Positions 8,422 through 17,008 of a stretch of 36,562 bases of DNA are shown here, in pieces. Within the stretch, counting starts at the first letter, position 1; each line of letters starts with the position of its first letter. The notes under the pieces are model-generated. The model was not told the origin of the DNA. It was given only the letters and a program-made list of their open reading frames with translations, and ran no database searches. Where the stretch lies: positions 1-36,562 of the forward strand of contig JAAEMR010000157.1 in the NCBI GenBank assembly GCA_024225395.1, given 5' to 3'. Both the position numbers and the translations under genes were made by a program. The DNA is from Gammaproteobacteria bacterium. Its GTDB lineage: Bacteria > Pseudomonadota > Gammaproteobacteria > GCA-001735895.

Positions 8422-9270
8422 ATGCCCACCATCTTAATAACTGATAACGGTTCAATTCGACCTGCTGCAACTTTACAGTTACGTCAGCTGGCAAAAAAAT
8501 TGAGTAAAAAAACAGGTCACACGATCTATCCGGTATCACTCCAGCATGCGCATCGAATACCAGCCGCAAAACTGGACGGACAACCGGCACTTATGTTTCA
8601 CGAGTTCCTGGCCGACCAGTTGCAACAGGGACAACGCGATTTCATATTACTGCCGTTATTTTTTGGAAACAGTAAGGCCCTCAATTCATTTGTGCCCGAA
8701 CAGATCGAAACATTGACCCGACAGTTTGGGGAAATTACGCTGCAAATTGCCGAAGTCATTTATCCGCTGCCGCAGGGTGAACCCCTACTTGCTGACATCA
8801 TTTATGATCATGCAAACGAGACCGCTCAAAAGCATGCTATGCCTTTAGATAATGTCGTACTGGTAGACCATGGCTCACCGGTATCCAGGGTGACGGAAGT
8901 ACGCAAACACCTGGCACAACAAGTTCAGCAAAAATTACCTGAACGGGTCAAACTGGAACAGGCGGTGATGGAACGCCGAGAAGGCCGTGAATATGATTTT
9001 AACGGTGATTTATTACAACAATGGCTGGTCAAAAAAGCCGAGGCAGGTGAAACATCGGCTATTGTCATCCTGCAATTTTTCCTGCCCGGGAAACATGCCG
9101 GTGAAGGTGGAGATATTATCGAAATTTGTGACAAAGTTATGACTCAATATACTCAATTCAAAATTGCCATCAGTCCGCTTATATCCAAACACTCTGGCTT
9201 ACTGAATATTCTGCAGGCCCGACTGCAACGGGTTATCGATGAAACCGGCGTAACACCTAGGAGCACTTAA
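8422..9270 (+). CDS. CbiX-type chelatase (sirohydrochlorin cobalto/ferrochelatase family)
   Basis: A 282-residue two-lobed class II chelatase. The second lobe carries the metal-site histidines: VLVDHGSPVSR and FFLPGKHAGEGGDI. The first lobe has TDNGS and LLPLFFGNSKAL at the corresponding places, so its histidines are lost and only one site looks active. Family members insert cobalt or iron into sirohydrochlorin for B12 or sirohaem. The ATG at 8422 is preferred over an upstream one at 8365 because TGGAG precedes it and MPTILITDNGS begins the domain. It diverges from hemH across a TTGTACA pair. Cobalt insertion for B12 would fit a B12-dependent light regulator, but the metal cannot be told from sequence. 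Confidence 0.8.
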   Translation: MPTILITDNGSIRPAATLQLRQLAKKLSKKTGHTIYPVSLQHAHRIPAAKLDGQPALMFHEFLADQLQQGQRDFILLPLFFGNSKALNSFVPEQIETLTRQFGEITLQIAEVIYPLPQGEPLLADIIYDHANETAQKHAMPLDNVVLVDHGSPVSRVTEVRKHLAQQVQQKLPERVKLEQAVMERREGREYDFNGDLLQQWLVKKAEAGETSAIVILQFFLPGKHAGEGGDIIEICDKVMTQYTQFKIAISPLISKHSGLLNILQARLQRVIDETGVTPRST

Positions 9271-9546
9271 AAGAGTAGATCTCAAAGGTCAAAGCCAGGT
9301 TGGAAATTATTAACGATGAATTTGTCATAGCGAGGCGAATCATAATCGATTCCTTATAATTAGATTAGCCAGGAATGTACCACAAATAAATACTGACATT
9401 TGCCGGGAGATTAAACACCTGTTTCATACTCCTCACATCCCATCCCATGCCTGTTTTTCACTGTCGATAATGCGGACAGCTTTCCTGTTTAATTCGCTAT
9501 GCAGTGCTCAATTATATTGAATCGTTTTTATCAAGCTTTCAAAAAA
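9271..9546. other. Gene-free stretch before the SOUL promoter
   Basis: No ORF or RNA gene is supported here. It is A+T-rich spacer between the CbiX-type gene and the TTCAC array; I saw no clear terminator for the upstream gene. Confidence 0.5.
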
Positions 9547-9584
9547 TTCACGAATACTTTTTTGTTCCTTCACATGATCTTCAC
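9547..9584 (+). promoter_or_regulatory. Tandem TTCAC half-sites upstream of the SOUL gene
   Basis: TTCAC at 9547, 9569 and 9580: spacings of 22 and 11 bases, so exact multiples of one helical turn (the skipped position at 9558 is TTTTT). The last copy ends 51 bases before the start codon. The same grid stands before four other genes in this window, including the response regulator. Immediately downstream is a perfect palindrome AGGTAA-TGTC-TTACCT (9585-9600) and then a possible -10 (TATATT, ~9612). Proposed binding site of the OmpR-type regulator encoded at 12000. Confidence 0.7.
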
Positions 9585-9635
9585 AGGTAATGTCTTACCT
9601 TAAAGCTTCATTATATTTCAACAGGTATTCATACA

Positions 9636-10265
9636 ATGCGATATTTTTCAGGTTTATTACTTTTTCCGTTGCTATCGGGCTGTAGTATTTTTGGAATCAA
9701 TTCCGTTGAAGAAGCAAGCTATGATGTTCTCATGTCCGAGGATAATTACGAAATTCGCCAGTACGAGCCGATGGTCATTGCTGAGACTTCTGTCGAAGGT
9801 GACTTTACGGCAGCGGGAAATCTAGCTTTTAGAAGGCTTTTTGGCTACATTAGCAGAGATAATATTTCCTCTAGCAAAATAGCCATGACAGCTCCCGTCA
9901 TAGCAAATCAAACTGAATCTGACCTCGGCAAAAACATCGAAATGACGGTCCCGGCACTGCAGGAACGCGAAGATCAGGGCTGGCGCTATATGTTCGTACT
10001 ACCTGCAGATTATTCCCTTGAAACTGCACCTGTACCATTAGACGAAAATGTTAAGTTATCCACCATACCTAGTAAAAAAGTCGCCGTACTTCGCTTCTCA
10101 GGTTTAAGGGACGAACAGGTTATTAACGAAAAAACGCATCTACTCGAGCAGTGGATAGTAGCGAATAATTTGACACCCAGTTCCAAATCACGCTGGGCCG
10201 GGTTCAATCCACCATGGACAATTCCTTTCTTACGTCGCAATGAAATTATGATAGATGTGAATTGA
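9636..10265 (+). CDS. SOUL-family haem-binding lipoprotein
   Basis: A 209-residue SOUL/HBP domain protein with a lipoprotein signal: MRYFSGLLLFPLLSGC, lipobox LSGC, predicted modified Cys16. Family landmarks are YEIRQYEP, GNLAFRRLFGYI, the KIAMTAPVI motif characteristic of SOUL proteins, and near the end WAGFNPPWTIPFLRRNEIMI. It probably sits on the inner face of an envelope membrane and binds haem or another tetrapyrrole. It is preceded by the TTCAC array, so probably controlled by the nearby two-component system, and is followed 67 bp later by a DUF2141-MipA fusion gene, with which it may form an operon. Confidence 0.9.
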   Translation: MRYFSGLLLFPLLSGCSIFGINSVEEASYDVLMSEDNYEIRQYEPMVIAETSVEGDFTAAGNLAFRRLFGYISRDNISSSKIAMTAPVIANQTESDLGKNIEMTVPALQEREDQGWRYMFVLPADYSLETAPVPLDENVKLSTIPSKKVAVLRFSGLRDEQVINEKTHLLEQWIVANNLTPSSKSRWAGFNPPWTIPFLRRNEIMIDVN

Positions 10266-10332
10266 TTTTCACGTCACAATAGAGCGCTTAATTATCCTCA
10301 AACAATCTGACAATACATCTGCGATAATAAGT

Positions 10333-11466
10333 ATGTTATTTATCAGGCATAAAAACTTTTCAGGTTGGCACTGGATATTATTTTCGATAGTCCTGCTGTT
10401 GAATAGCCTCTCTTCTTATGCGGCCGGACTGACAATCAGTCTGGATAATCCTCCACAATCAGGCATTGTCGAATTCCAGCTGTATGACTCTGCCAAAGCG
10501 TTCAGCGCCCAGAGTAATCCGCTCAAAACCGTCAGGTACAGTGTGAATGGCCCTGACGTCTATATTATTGATGACCTGCCGCGTGGTGAGTATGCATTAA
10601 TGGTCTATCATGATGAAAACGACAACAAGCGACTCGATAAAAATTTTATAGGCATACCCGTAGAGCCAATAGGATTCTCGAATGGTTATGCGCCCAAAGC
10701 ACCGCCCAGCTTCAGCCGTGCTGCTTTCATTATCAGCGAAAATGAAACGCGTCACTTCGATGTAAAACTGTATCTGCCACTGGGGAAACGCGGACAACTG
10801 GGTGTTGGCCTCGGGATGATTGCACGCACCAGTACGTACCGAGAATATAATGGCAATGTTAGCCAGTTTATTCCGGTCATCACTTATATCGGTGAACGTT
10901 TGCAAATATTCGGCCCCCAGTTCCAGTATGGTATTGCCGGTAGTGGCAAACTGCGCCTGGCACTGGCCGGGCAATACCGCATAGGTGTCTATCAGGAAGA
11001 AGACAGCCCGCTGCTGGTGGGAATGGGTAACCGAGAAAATACTGTGCTGGCAGGGTTGGCTGTACAGGCTGAGTTACCCGGTGACGTTAACCTGGAACTG
11101 GGCTATAAGTTCGATGTTCTGGACAGAACTGGAGGTGGGGAAGCCAGCCTGGTTATCAGCAAGGCTCTGCAATTCGGCACCCTGCGCATAACACCTCAGT
11201 TAGGCATCAATTACCTGAGCTCAGAAATCTCTAATTATGATTTCGGCGTACCCGATAACAGGGCCATAGTGGCAAGGCCCGCTTATGAGCTTGACAGTAC
11301 CATCAGCATCGAGGCAGGCATTGGCCTGTTCATTGAAATAACTCGAGAGTGGCTTTTGCTGGTCAATATGAACATTGAGAAACTCAGTGATGAAGTTGCC
11401 GATAGTCCAATCGTTGGCCACGACTCTGTAGTCAAAGGGTTTGCTGCTATCAATTACGCATTCTGA
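10333..11466 (+). CDS. DUF2141 domain fused to MipA/OmpV-type outer-membrane barrel
   Basis: A 377-residue exported protein. A signal peptide ends near SSYAAG (~residue 31). Residues ~32-140 are a DUF2141 domain (GIVEFQLYDS, DLPRGEYALMVYHDENDNKRLDKNFIGIPVEPIGFSN). From ~155 on, alternating hydrophobic strands (GVGLGMIARTSTYREYNG, FGPQFQYGI, VNLELGYKFDV) and a terminal phenylalanine (FAAINYAF) match MipA/OmpV-family outer-membrane beta-barrels. The fusion of a periplasmic beta-sandwich to the barrel is noteworthy; each part normally occurs alone. It lies 67 bp after the SOUL gene on the same strand. Substrate unknown. Confidence 0.8.
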   Translation: MLFIRHKNFSGWHWILFSIVLLLNSLSSYAAGLTISLDNPPQSGIVEFQLYDSAKAFSAQSNPLKTVRYSVNGPDVYIIDDLPRGEYALMVYHDENDNKRLDKNFIGIPVEPIGFSNGYAPKAPPSFSRAAFIISENETRHFDVKLYLPLGKRGQLGVGLGMIARTSTYREYNGNVSQFIPVITYIGERLQIFGPQFQYGIAGSGKLRLALAGQYRIGVYQEEDSPLLVGMGNRENTVLAGLAVQAELPGDVNLELGYKFDVLDRTGGGEASLVISKALQFGTLRITPQLGINYLSSEISNYDFGVPDNRAIVARPAYELDSTISIEAGIGLFIEITREWLLLVNMNIEKLSDEVADSPIVGHDSVVKGFAAINYAF

Positions 11467-11915
11467 ACGACAACTACTGAATTTCGTTGATAAAATCAGC
11501 TCATATCCTCAGCCTCCCTTCATCTTTCGCGACCCGCGATATGACCTGATAAATTAAAACCGACTCAGAGAACTTTCCAGCCAAAACACTTTTACCAGTA
11601 ACATTCATTTGTTAAATGTTGCTAATATTTATCCAGCGGCCTGTCGGACTCAGGATTAATCTACCCCGCTACGGCTACTGCATTACTCACGGCTTTGACT
11701 CCTGTATCGCGCTGCCTTTAGCATCCATGCAGTCGTAACCTTGAGCATCCATAGGCTAGTGTGGTAAAGCTATTTAAGCAGAAAATCTATTTTTTTAGAG
11801 ATTTGATTTCTGCTAAATATCGAAATAGCTGTGTAAATTAGCTAGCAGTGATTATGTAAAAGTATTTAAATATATCAGGCACCAATCAAGTAGCATTTGT
11901 ACAACTACATAAAAT
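11467..11915. other. Gene-free stretch before the two-component operon
   Basis: No ORF is supported. It contains a hairpin with the outer stem AGCAGAAA (11777-11784) and TTTCTGCT (11807-11814) enclosing an A/T-rich partly paired loop, and a single TTGTACA at 11897-11903 that lacks a second copy. The regulatory TTCAC array follows immediately. Confidence 0.45.
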
Positions 11916-11953
11916 TTCACTATAAATTGATGCCAGTTTCACACTAATTTCAC
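11916..11953 (+). promoter_or_regulatory. Tandem TTCAC half-sites upstream of the response regulator gene
   Basis: TTCAC at 11916, 11938 and 11949, i.e. offsets 0, 22 and 33, exactly as before the SOUL gene; the position at offset 11 is TTGAT. The last copy continues as TTCACAGGT, nine bases identical to the SOUL site. It ends 46 bases before the response regulator ATG. This predicts autoregulation by the encoded OmpR-type protein. Confidence 0.72.
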
Positions 11954-11999
11954 AGGTTTGGGATTAATCTACAGATATTTAAGGAATTTCTAAAGCACT

Positions 12000-12698
12000 A
12001 TGCCAACACAATCCAGTCCAACCATTCTTTTTATCGAAGATCATCAGGATATTGCCGAAATGGTCGTCGATTATTTGGAAAATAAAGGCTTTGCCGTAGA
12101 TTATGCAGGCGACGGAATTACAGGTTTACACCTCGCTGTCACTAATTCCTATGACGCCATCATACTGGATCTAATGTTACCGGGTATTGACGGCCTTGAG
12201 ATCTGTCATAAAGTCAGGAAAGAGGCGAAAAACGATACCCCGATAATCATGCTAACGGCCAGGGATACGTTGGAAGATAAAATTTCAGGCCTGGAACGCG
12301 GTGCTGATGATTACCTGGTGAAACCCTTTGCAATTCAGGAACTGGAAGTCCGGGTCAGGGCTTTAATCCGTCGTCATCAGGGACAGGTAGCAGCAGAAAT
12401 TCTTAAAATAGCCGACTTAACGCTGGATACCTCGACTTTATCGGTAACCAGAAATAATCAGTCACTGACTTTAACCCCTATAGGCCTGAAAATTTTGACC
12501 ACGTTAATGCGCGCCTCACCTTCCGTGGTTAGCCGAAGTGATCTGGAGCGACAGGTGTGGGGACATGTCCTACCCGACAGCGATACCCTGAGAAGCCATT
12601 TATACAATTTACGCAAAATAATAGATAAACCTTTCCCCAATCAACTGCTGCAAACCCTACAGGGCAGTGGCTACAAGATCATCGACCCCAATGGCTAA
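12000..12698 (+). CDS. OmpR/PhoB-family response regulator
   Basis: A 232-residue DNA-binding response regulator. The receiver domain (1-~120) has the acidic pair Glu13-Asp14, phospho-acceptor Asp57 (AIILDLMLPG), Thr86 (IIMLTARD) and Lys108 (LVKPF). Residues ~135-230 are a winged-helix domain (TLTPIGLKILTTLM, RSDLERQVWG, LRSHLYNLRKIID, LQGSGYKI). Proteins of this family bind direct repeats about one helical turn apart, which is the pattern found before this gene and four others here. Its last eight bases overlap the kinase gene start, so the pair is translationally coupled. Stimulus unknown; not assignable to a named system. Confidence 0.95.
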   Translation: MPTQSSPTILFIEDHQDIAEMVVDYLENKGFAVDYAGDGITGLHLAVTNSYDAIILDLMLPGIDGLEICHKVRKEAKNDTPIIMLTARDTLEDKISGLERGADDYLVKPFAIQELEVRVRALIRRHQGQVAAEILKIADLTLDTSTLSVTRNNQSLTLTPIGLKILTTLMRASPSVVSRSDLERQVWGHVLPDSDTLRSHLYNLRKIIDKPFPNQLLQTLQGSGYKIIDPNG

Positions 12699-13983
12699 AT
12701 CAAACAGACTGATCAGGAAAATAAACCGTGCATTTCTATTACAAGCGGGACTCATCAGTGTTACCGCTATTCTCAGTATTTTAATTGCTAATAAAGTGAT
12801 CGATGAAATACTGATTAAGAATGCGATACAACAGGAATCCGATTATTTCTGGAAAAATTATCAACGAAATAATCAGTTCAACCTTCCGGATACTATGAAC
12901 CTCACTGGTTACCTGAATAAACACGATATCAACAACATCGATATTGCAAAAATTCCACAACAACCCGGATTTTATGAATTCGCAAAAAAGGATATAACTC
13001 TGGTACTGTATATTTCCATGCAACAAAACCAGACGCTTTATCTAATTTATAACCGCGGACAGGTCGATGCATTGGCGGCATTTTATGGTTTGTTTCCACT
13101 GTCCGTGGTGTTAATCGTGCTGTATTTAGCAACCTGGGTAACCTATCGATATAGTCGTAGAACCCTGTCTCCCGTCATACGACTGGCGGAACAGGTGAAT
13201 AAAATTAACTTTAACTCGATTGATTTATCACTCTTAAAACAGAACCCGATAGATATCGATTCTGGTGATGATATCCAAGTGCTTTTCGATGCCATTTTAC
13301 ACCTGGGTGAAAGGCTGAAATCATATGTAGCCCGCGAACGTAATTTTACGCGTGATGCCAGTCACGAATTACGCAGCCCTTTAACGGTCATTAATATAGC
13401 TGCAGACATGTTACTGGAAGAACCTACAATTTCAATAATTGCTAAAAAAAATCTACATCGTATAAAACGTGCCATTGTCGATATGGAGGAACTCACCGAA
13501 GCGTTTCTGTTACTGGCAAGGGAAACGGACAGTGCTTTAACCAAGGAACAGGTTTGTATCAACGATGTGCTGAGAGAAGAAATTGAACGTTCCACACTGC
13601 TAAAAAAGAATAAGGATATCAGCATCAACTTACTGTTAAACAATAAACTGTATACGCAGGCATCGGACAAGGTTCTATCCGTGTTATTTGGCAACCTGAT
13701 TCGAAATGCCATTCTGTACACAGATCAGGGGCAGGTTGATATCAGCATCGATAAACAAAGTGTCATTATCAGTGACAGTGGCCAGGGTATAGAGCAACAT
13801 AAAGTTAAAGAAATATTCGAGCCCTTTGTACGCGGCAAAAATAACAATAGCCACGGGCATGGTGTTGGCCTGACTATAGTAAAAAGGTTATCTGATCGTT
13901 TTAAATGGCCTATCAGAATAGATAGTTCGCCTCAACAGGGTACAACTGTAGTGGTTGAATTTCCTGTCTCAAAAATGGAATGA
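12691..13983 (+). CDS. Membrane sensor histidine kinase, partner of the upstream regulator
   Basis: A 430-residue orthodox kinase. A transmembrane helix at ~15-34, a periplasmic region of ~95 residues with no recognised fold, and a second helix at ~131-150 precede the linker. HisKA contains the phosphorylated His225 in FTRDASHELRSPLTV. The ATPase domain has the N box NLIRNAILYT, G1 ISDSGQGIE, F box FEPFVRG and G2 GHGVGLTIVKRL. The ATG at 12691 (ATGGCTAA overlapping the regulator stop) is preferred over an in-frame ATG at 12667. The periplasmic domain implies an envelope-side signal. It would phosphorylate the adjacent OmpR-type protein. Confidence 0.93.
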   Translation: MAKSNRLIRKINRAFLLQAGLISVTAILSILIANKVIDEILIKNAIQQESDYFWKNYQRNNQFNLPDTMNLTGYLNKHDINNIDIAKIPQQPGFYEFAKKDITLVLYISMQQNQTLYLIYNRGQVDALAAFYGLFPLSVVLIVLYLATWVTYRYSRRTLSPVIRLAEQVNKINFNSIDLSLLKQNPIDIDSGDDIQVLFDAILHLGERLKSYVARERNFTRDASHELRSPLTVINIAADMLLEEPTISIIAKKNLHRIKRAIVDMEELTEAFLLLARETDSALTKEQVCINDVLREEIERSTLLKKNKDISINLLLNNKLYTQASDKVLSVLFGNLIRNAILYTDQGQVDISIDKQSVIISDSGQGIEQHKVKEIFEPFVRGKNNNSHGHGVGLTIVKRLSDRFKWPIRIDSSPQQGTTVVVEFPVSKME

Positions 13984-14000
13984 TTTTTAGTAACTTGAGT

Positions 14001-14051
14001 AAAAAAAGGCCGGGCTTTAAGAGAAGGGGCTGTCAGAGGGTAGCCCGGCCT
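14001..14051 (-). terminator. Terminator of the 54-residue small gene
   Basis: A perfect 10-bp inverted repeat, AGGCCGGGCT (14007-14016) and AGCCCGGCCT (14042-14051), with a 25-base loop. On the minus strand the stem is followed by seven T (the A run at 14001-14007), so it terminates the minus-strand small gene. It also lies 23 bases after the kinase stop and could block read-through from that side. Confidence 0.75.
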
Positions 14052-14102
14052 GTAAAGGGGTAACATTTAAAAATAACTAATATTCATCGATTAGTAAAAA
14101 TA

Positions 14103-14267
14103 CTAATCTTCGTCGATACCTTCAGTAGCAGGGTTGTGAATAATTTCATGCAGGCGACTTCCCGGTACTACTGAATATAGAAAACTAGGATCGACCTGTT
14201 CTATTTCATGCATCATTTGATCATAGAAGTGTTCGGTATCCAGCATTTGTTGTTCATATCGTGACAT
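14103..14267 (-). CDS. Small acidic protein of unknown function (54 aa)
   Basis: A 54-codon gene beginning MSRYEQQMLDTEHFYDQMM and ending ATEGIDED. Support: an AGGAG ribosome site at proper distance (GGAGAAAATCATG), its own perfect terminator downstream, and an 11-bp-phased TTCAC-type array upstream matching those of four other genes. The product is soluble, acidic and Met/Gln/Glu-rich, with no signal or membrane segment. It lies between the kinase gene (convergent) and folE (divergent). No family is recognised. Being a separately controlled unit next to the two-component genes, it might modulate that system, but this is only a guess. Confidence 0.72.
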   Translation of the reverse strand: MSRYEQQMLDTEHFYDQMMHEIEQVDPSFLYSVVPGSRLHEIIHNPATEGIDED

Positions 14268-14322
14268 GATTTTCTCCTGGCTATTAGCCTCTAATTGAGG
14301 TGCAAATAATAACCGCCCGTTT

Positions 14323-14360
14323 GTGACGGGAGTGTTAATACGACATGAAGTTTTTGTGAA
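14323..14360 (-). promoter_or_regulatory. Tandem TTCAC-type array upstream of the 54-residue gene
   Basis: Read on the minus strand: TTCAC, TTCAT, TTAAC, GTCAC, each starting exactly 11 bases after the previous (5' ends at 14360, 14349, 14338, 14327). The third unit TTAAC is the same variant found third in the array of the lipid operon. The array ends 55 bases before the start codon. A CCCGT/ACGGG inverted repeat overlaps its end. On the plus strand toward folE only one perfect TTCAC (14376) is seen, with weak TTTAT and TTGAC at +11 and +22. Confidence 0.6.
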
Positions 14361-14458
14361 ATTTGTTTTTTTCTCTTCACAGTTTCTTTATGTCATATTG
14401 ACATCCACATCACGGCTCCCCTTCTACTCTTATACATACTCGAACCCGGAGAAAACTG

Positions 14459-15151
14459 ATGAAGACTAACCCCGTTCCTTTGACCACGAACAGCAGATTA
14501 ATCGACAACTTGTTAAGCCCGGAAGCTATTTCTGTTAGGGAGACTCTCATCGAACGCGGCCTTGAAACGCCCATGATCGATACCGGGTTAAACTCAGTGC
14601 AAAAATATGAACGTATCCGCGATCTGATGTCAGAAGTGGTGTCAACTCTGGGTCTCGATTTGAAAGATGATAGCCTGACAGAAACACCGCATCGTATAGC
14701 CAAAATGTATGTACATGAAATTTTCTCCGGACTGGATTACAGCCACTTTCCAAGGTTGTCCCTGATTGAAAATAAAATGGGCGCAGATGAAATGATAAAA
14801 ATTAGGGACATAGACCTCACCAGTATCTGCGAACATCACTTTGTCACCATTGATGGGGTTGCTAAAGTAGCTTATATACCGGGCAAAAAAATTATTGGTC
14901 TATCCAAGATCAACCGCGTAGTACGCTTTTTTGCACAACGCCCGCAAGTGCAGGAACGCTTAACTAGCCAGATACTCGTTGCTCTGCAAACTCTGCTCGA
15001 GACCGAAGATGTCGCCGTGAGTATCGAAGCGGTACATTACTGCGTTAAATCACGCGGCGTGCAGGACAGTAACTCGCAAACCAGTACCACTATGCTAGGT
15101 GGCTGTTTTAAAGAAAATATCCATACTCGTGCAGAATTTCTCAATCCATGA
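14459..15151 (+). CDS. folE: GTP cyclohydrolase I
   Basis: Converts GTP to 7,8-dihydroneopterin triphosphate, the entry to tetrahydrofolate and tetrahydromonapterin. The 230-residue protein has the zinc ligands Cys124 and His127 in SICEHHF and Cys195 in VHYCV, with the [23 protein letters not shown] signature and the C-terminal SRGVQD-STTMLGG. A GGAG ribosome site precedes the ATG. It overlaps folM by four bases (ATGA), so both form an operon. A folE/folM pair usually serves monapterin synthesis rather than folate, and a folE paralogue is a known member of light-induced regulons in pseudomonads; that role here is inferred. Confidence 0.95.
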   Translation: MKTNPVPLTTNSRLIDNLLSPEAISVRETLIERGLETPMIDTGLNSVQKYERIRDLMSEVVSTLGLDLKDDSLTETPHRIAKMYVHEIFSGLDYSHFPRLSLIENKMGADEMIKIRDIDLTSICEHHFVTIDGVAKVAYIPGKKIIGLSKINRVVRFFAQRPQVQERLTSQILVALQTLLETEDVAVSIEAVHYCVKSRGVQDSNSQTSTTMLGGCFKENIHTRAEFLNP

Positions 15152-15861
15152 AATCAGATCCAGTTCTAATAACCGGGGTCGGTAAGCGCGTCGGCCTGCA
15201 ACTTGCCCGTAACTTCCTGGCACGAGGAATTCCTGTGATCGGGACCTACCGCACTGAGTATGCAAGTCTGCGAGAGTTAACGGAGCACGGTGCCGAACTG
15301 CATCACTGCGATTTAACAGACTCGGTACAGTTGAAGCATTTCAGAGAGACCATTACAGCTAAACACGGGGGGCTGCGCGCGATCATCCATAATGCCTCTG
15401 AATGGCTGCCGGATGATGCCGGGCTGGAACCTGCCGAAATCATGCAGCGCATGATACAGATACATGTCAGCACCCCTTATCAGCTCAACCTTGCGCTTAT
15501 GCCGCTGTTACAGGTAAATAATCATAGCCATACCGACATCATTCATATCGGAGATTATGTGAGCAGTACGGGCAGCAGAAAACATATCGCTTACGCTGCC
15601 AGTAAGGCTGCCCAGGACAATCTGACGCTCTCCTTTGCTGCCTTACTGGCGCCGAAGGTGAAGGTCAACAGTATTGCTCCGGCCCTGATTCTATTTAATG
15701 AAGACGATGATGCAGACTACCGCTCTCAAGCCCTCGACAAAAGCCTGATGCAATGTGAAGGTGGGCTGAAGGAAATTCAACTTGCGGTCGATTATCTGCT
15801 CGAAAGCACCTATGTCACAGGCCGCATTCTGCCTGTTGATGGAGGTCGACATGTTAAATAA
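15148..15861 (+). CDS. folM: FolM-like dihydromonapterin/dihydrofolate reductase (SDR family)
   Basis: A 237-residue short-chain dehydrogenase. N-terminal TGVGKRVG binds NADPH, IIHNAS is the NAG-like motif, and YAASK holds the catalytic Tyr and Lys; the C-terminal [12 protein letters not shown] is typical of FolM. It would reduce dihydromonapterin to tetrahydromonapterin, a cofactor for example of phenylalanine hydroxylase. The ATGA overlap with folE and direct continuity support this assignment over other SDRs. The next gene begins 60 bases downstream on the same strand. Confidence 0.88.
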   Translation: MKSDPVLITGVGKRVGLQLARNFLARGIPVIGTYRTEYASLRELTEHGAELHHCDLTDSVQLKHFRETITAKHGGLRAIIHNASEWLPDDAGLEPAEIMQRMIQIHVSTPYQLNLALMPLLQVNNHSHTDIIHIGDYVSSTGSRKHIAYAASKAAQDNLTLSFAALLAPKVKVNSIAPALILFNEDDDADYRSQALDKSLMQCEGGLKEIQLAVDYLLESTYVTGRILPVDGGRHVK

Positions 15862-15921
15862 AGCTGGCATATATGATCATTTTCCAAATGACATGCCTGC
15901 ACTCATTATCCTCACATCAGA

Positions 15922-16491
15922 ATGAAAAAAAATTTATTCATCCTGACTCTACTGGCCATCTTTACTCTGCCCATGAAAACTTCATCATTCGAGACAAAAC
16001 CTGCATTCTCGGCATCACTGATAAACGACTGGAAGTTGATTTCCGATCAGGTCATGGGGGGGCGTTCTACGGGCCGTTTAATGCTCAAAGAATCTAAACC
16101 TCATCCATGCTTGCATATGCAAGGTATCGTCACCACCGAAAATAACGGTGGTTTTCTGCAGATAGCACATAGTCTGTCTGAATCTGAGCGCCTTAATGCT
16201 ACCGAAGCACAAGGCATACACCTGCACGTACGTGGAAATAATGAACGGTACAACCTGCATCTTCGAACTTCTGATATGTGGTTACCCTGGCAATCATTCC
16301 GCAGCAGCTTCATGGCCCGCCAGGAATGGCAACATATATACATCCCGTTTGACCGCTTTGAAGCCTATAAAATCACCAGAAAACTGAATACCGGTAAATT
16401 AAAAAGAATGGGTATCGTTGCCATCGGAAGGGATTTTGAAGCCGATATCTGTATCGCTGCTGTTGATTTTTATTATCCCGGTTCATCCTGA
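15922..16491 (+). CDS. CIA30-domain protein (NADH-ubiquinone oxidoreductase intermediate-associated 30 family)
   Basis: A 189-residue protein with an N-terminal export-like hydrophobic stretch (LFILTLLAIFTLP) followed by a CIA30 carbohydrate-binding-like beta-sandwich: WKLISDQVMGGRSTG, GGFLQIAH, GIHLHVRGNNERYNLHLRT, WQSFRSSF, WQHIYIPFDRF and KRMGIVAIGRD. Bacterial CIA30 proteins are of unknown role. It follows folM by 60 bp and is probably the third gene of that operon. No strong ribosome site is seen before the ATG. Confidence 0.85.
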   Translation: MKKNLFILTLLAIFTLPMKTSSFETKPAFSASLINDWKLISDQVMGGRSTGRLMLKESKPHPCLHMQGIVTTENNGGFLQIAHSLSESERLNATEAQGIHLHVRGNNERYNLHLRTSDMWLPWQSFRSSFMARQEWQHIYIPFDRFEAYKITRKLNTGKLKRMGIVAIGRDFEADICIAAVDFYYPGSS

Positions 16492-17008
16492 CTTCTGAAT
16501 GCAGGTCATAAGTGGCACTAAAGTCACCAGTAATACCAACGCATCGCTGCCTGGATGGAATATACCCAGTACTTCAGATCCAGTCCGCTAGCAGTCACTG
16601 TCGGTGAAAAAATGGCACCCGTTTATGTTGTAACTTTCACAGCCGACCCGTTTTAGCATCCACAATTTTTTGCGGTAGTATTGACGCATAGACTGGATGC
16701 CGGCTTTTGTGCAGAAAATACTACAGGCATCGAGATACTGTTTATCAAACAGCTCTATGTGATAACCCGGGCACCGGTCTGCCATACTCCATTCGAACCT
16801 GAACATGAAAACGCTCCATCGCCGTTCGCAAGTCCAACTGGTCATCTTTTAAAACAGTACTGTCATCAGAAATATCTTTTCATTGCCATCTATCACCCCT
16901 TTAAGTGCCGGTAGTGATTAATTCACGACTGCACATCGGGCTACTGTCATCATAAAATACGTTGTAGTAACTACTTTGATTATGTTGTTAGAGTTCATCG
17001 ATCAATAC
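16492..17008. other. Gene-free stretch between convergent operons, possibly a decayed ORF
   Basis: A minus-strand 85-codon frame at 16588-16845 (rich in Cys, Trp and Arg) has protein-like patches such as YHIELFDKQYLD but no ribosome site and no recognised family. A neighbouring frame reads ISDDSTVLKDDQLDLRTAM, so this could be one gene broken by a frameshift after the eight-gene operon. I cannot name it. Confidence 0.35.

Noticed and set aside
10268-10277. TTCAC followed by GTCAC before the DUF2141-MipA gene
   Set aside because: The two are only five bases apart and no other unit falls on an 11-bp grid.
11897-11903. Single TTGTACA upstream of the response regulator
   Set aside because: No second copy at the 19-bp offset seen in the two real pairs, so a LitR-type site is not supported; single copies also occur inside genes.
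16588-16845. Minus-strand 85-codon ORF after the lipid operon
   Set aside because: Cys/Trp-rich, no ribosome site, and protein-like phrases occur in a neighbouring frame too; at most a decayed gene, noted as spacer content only.
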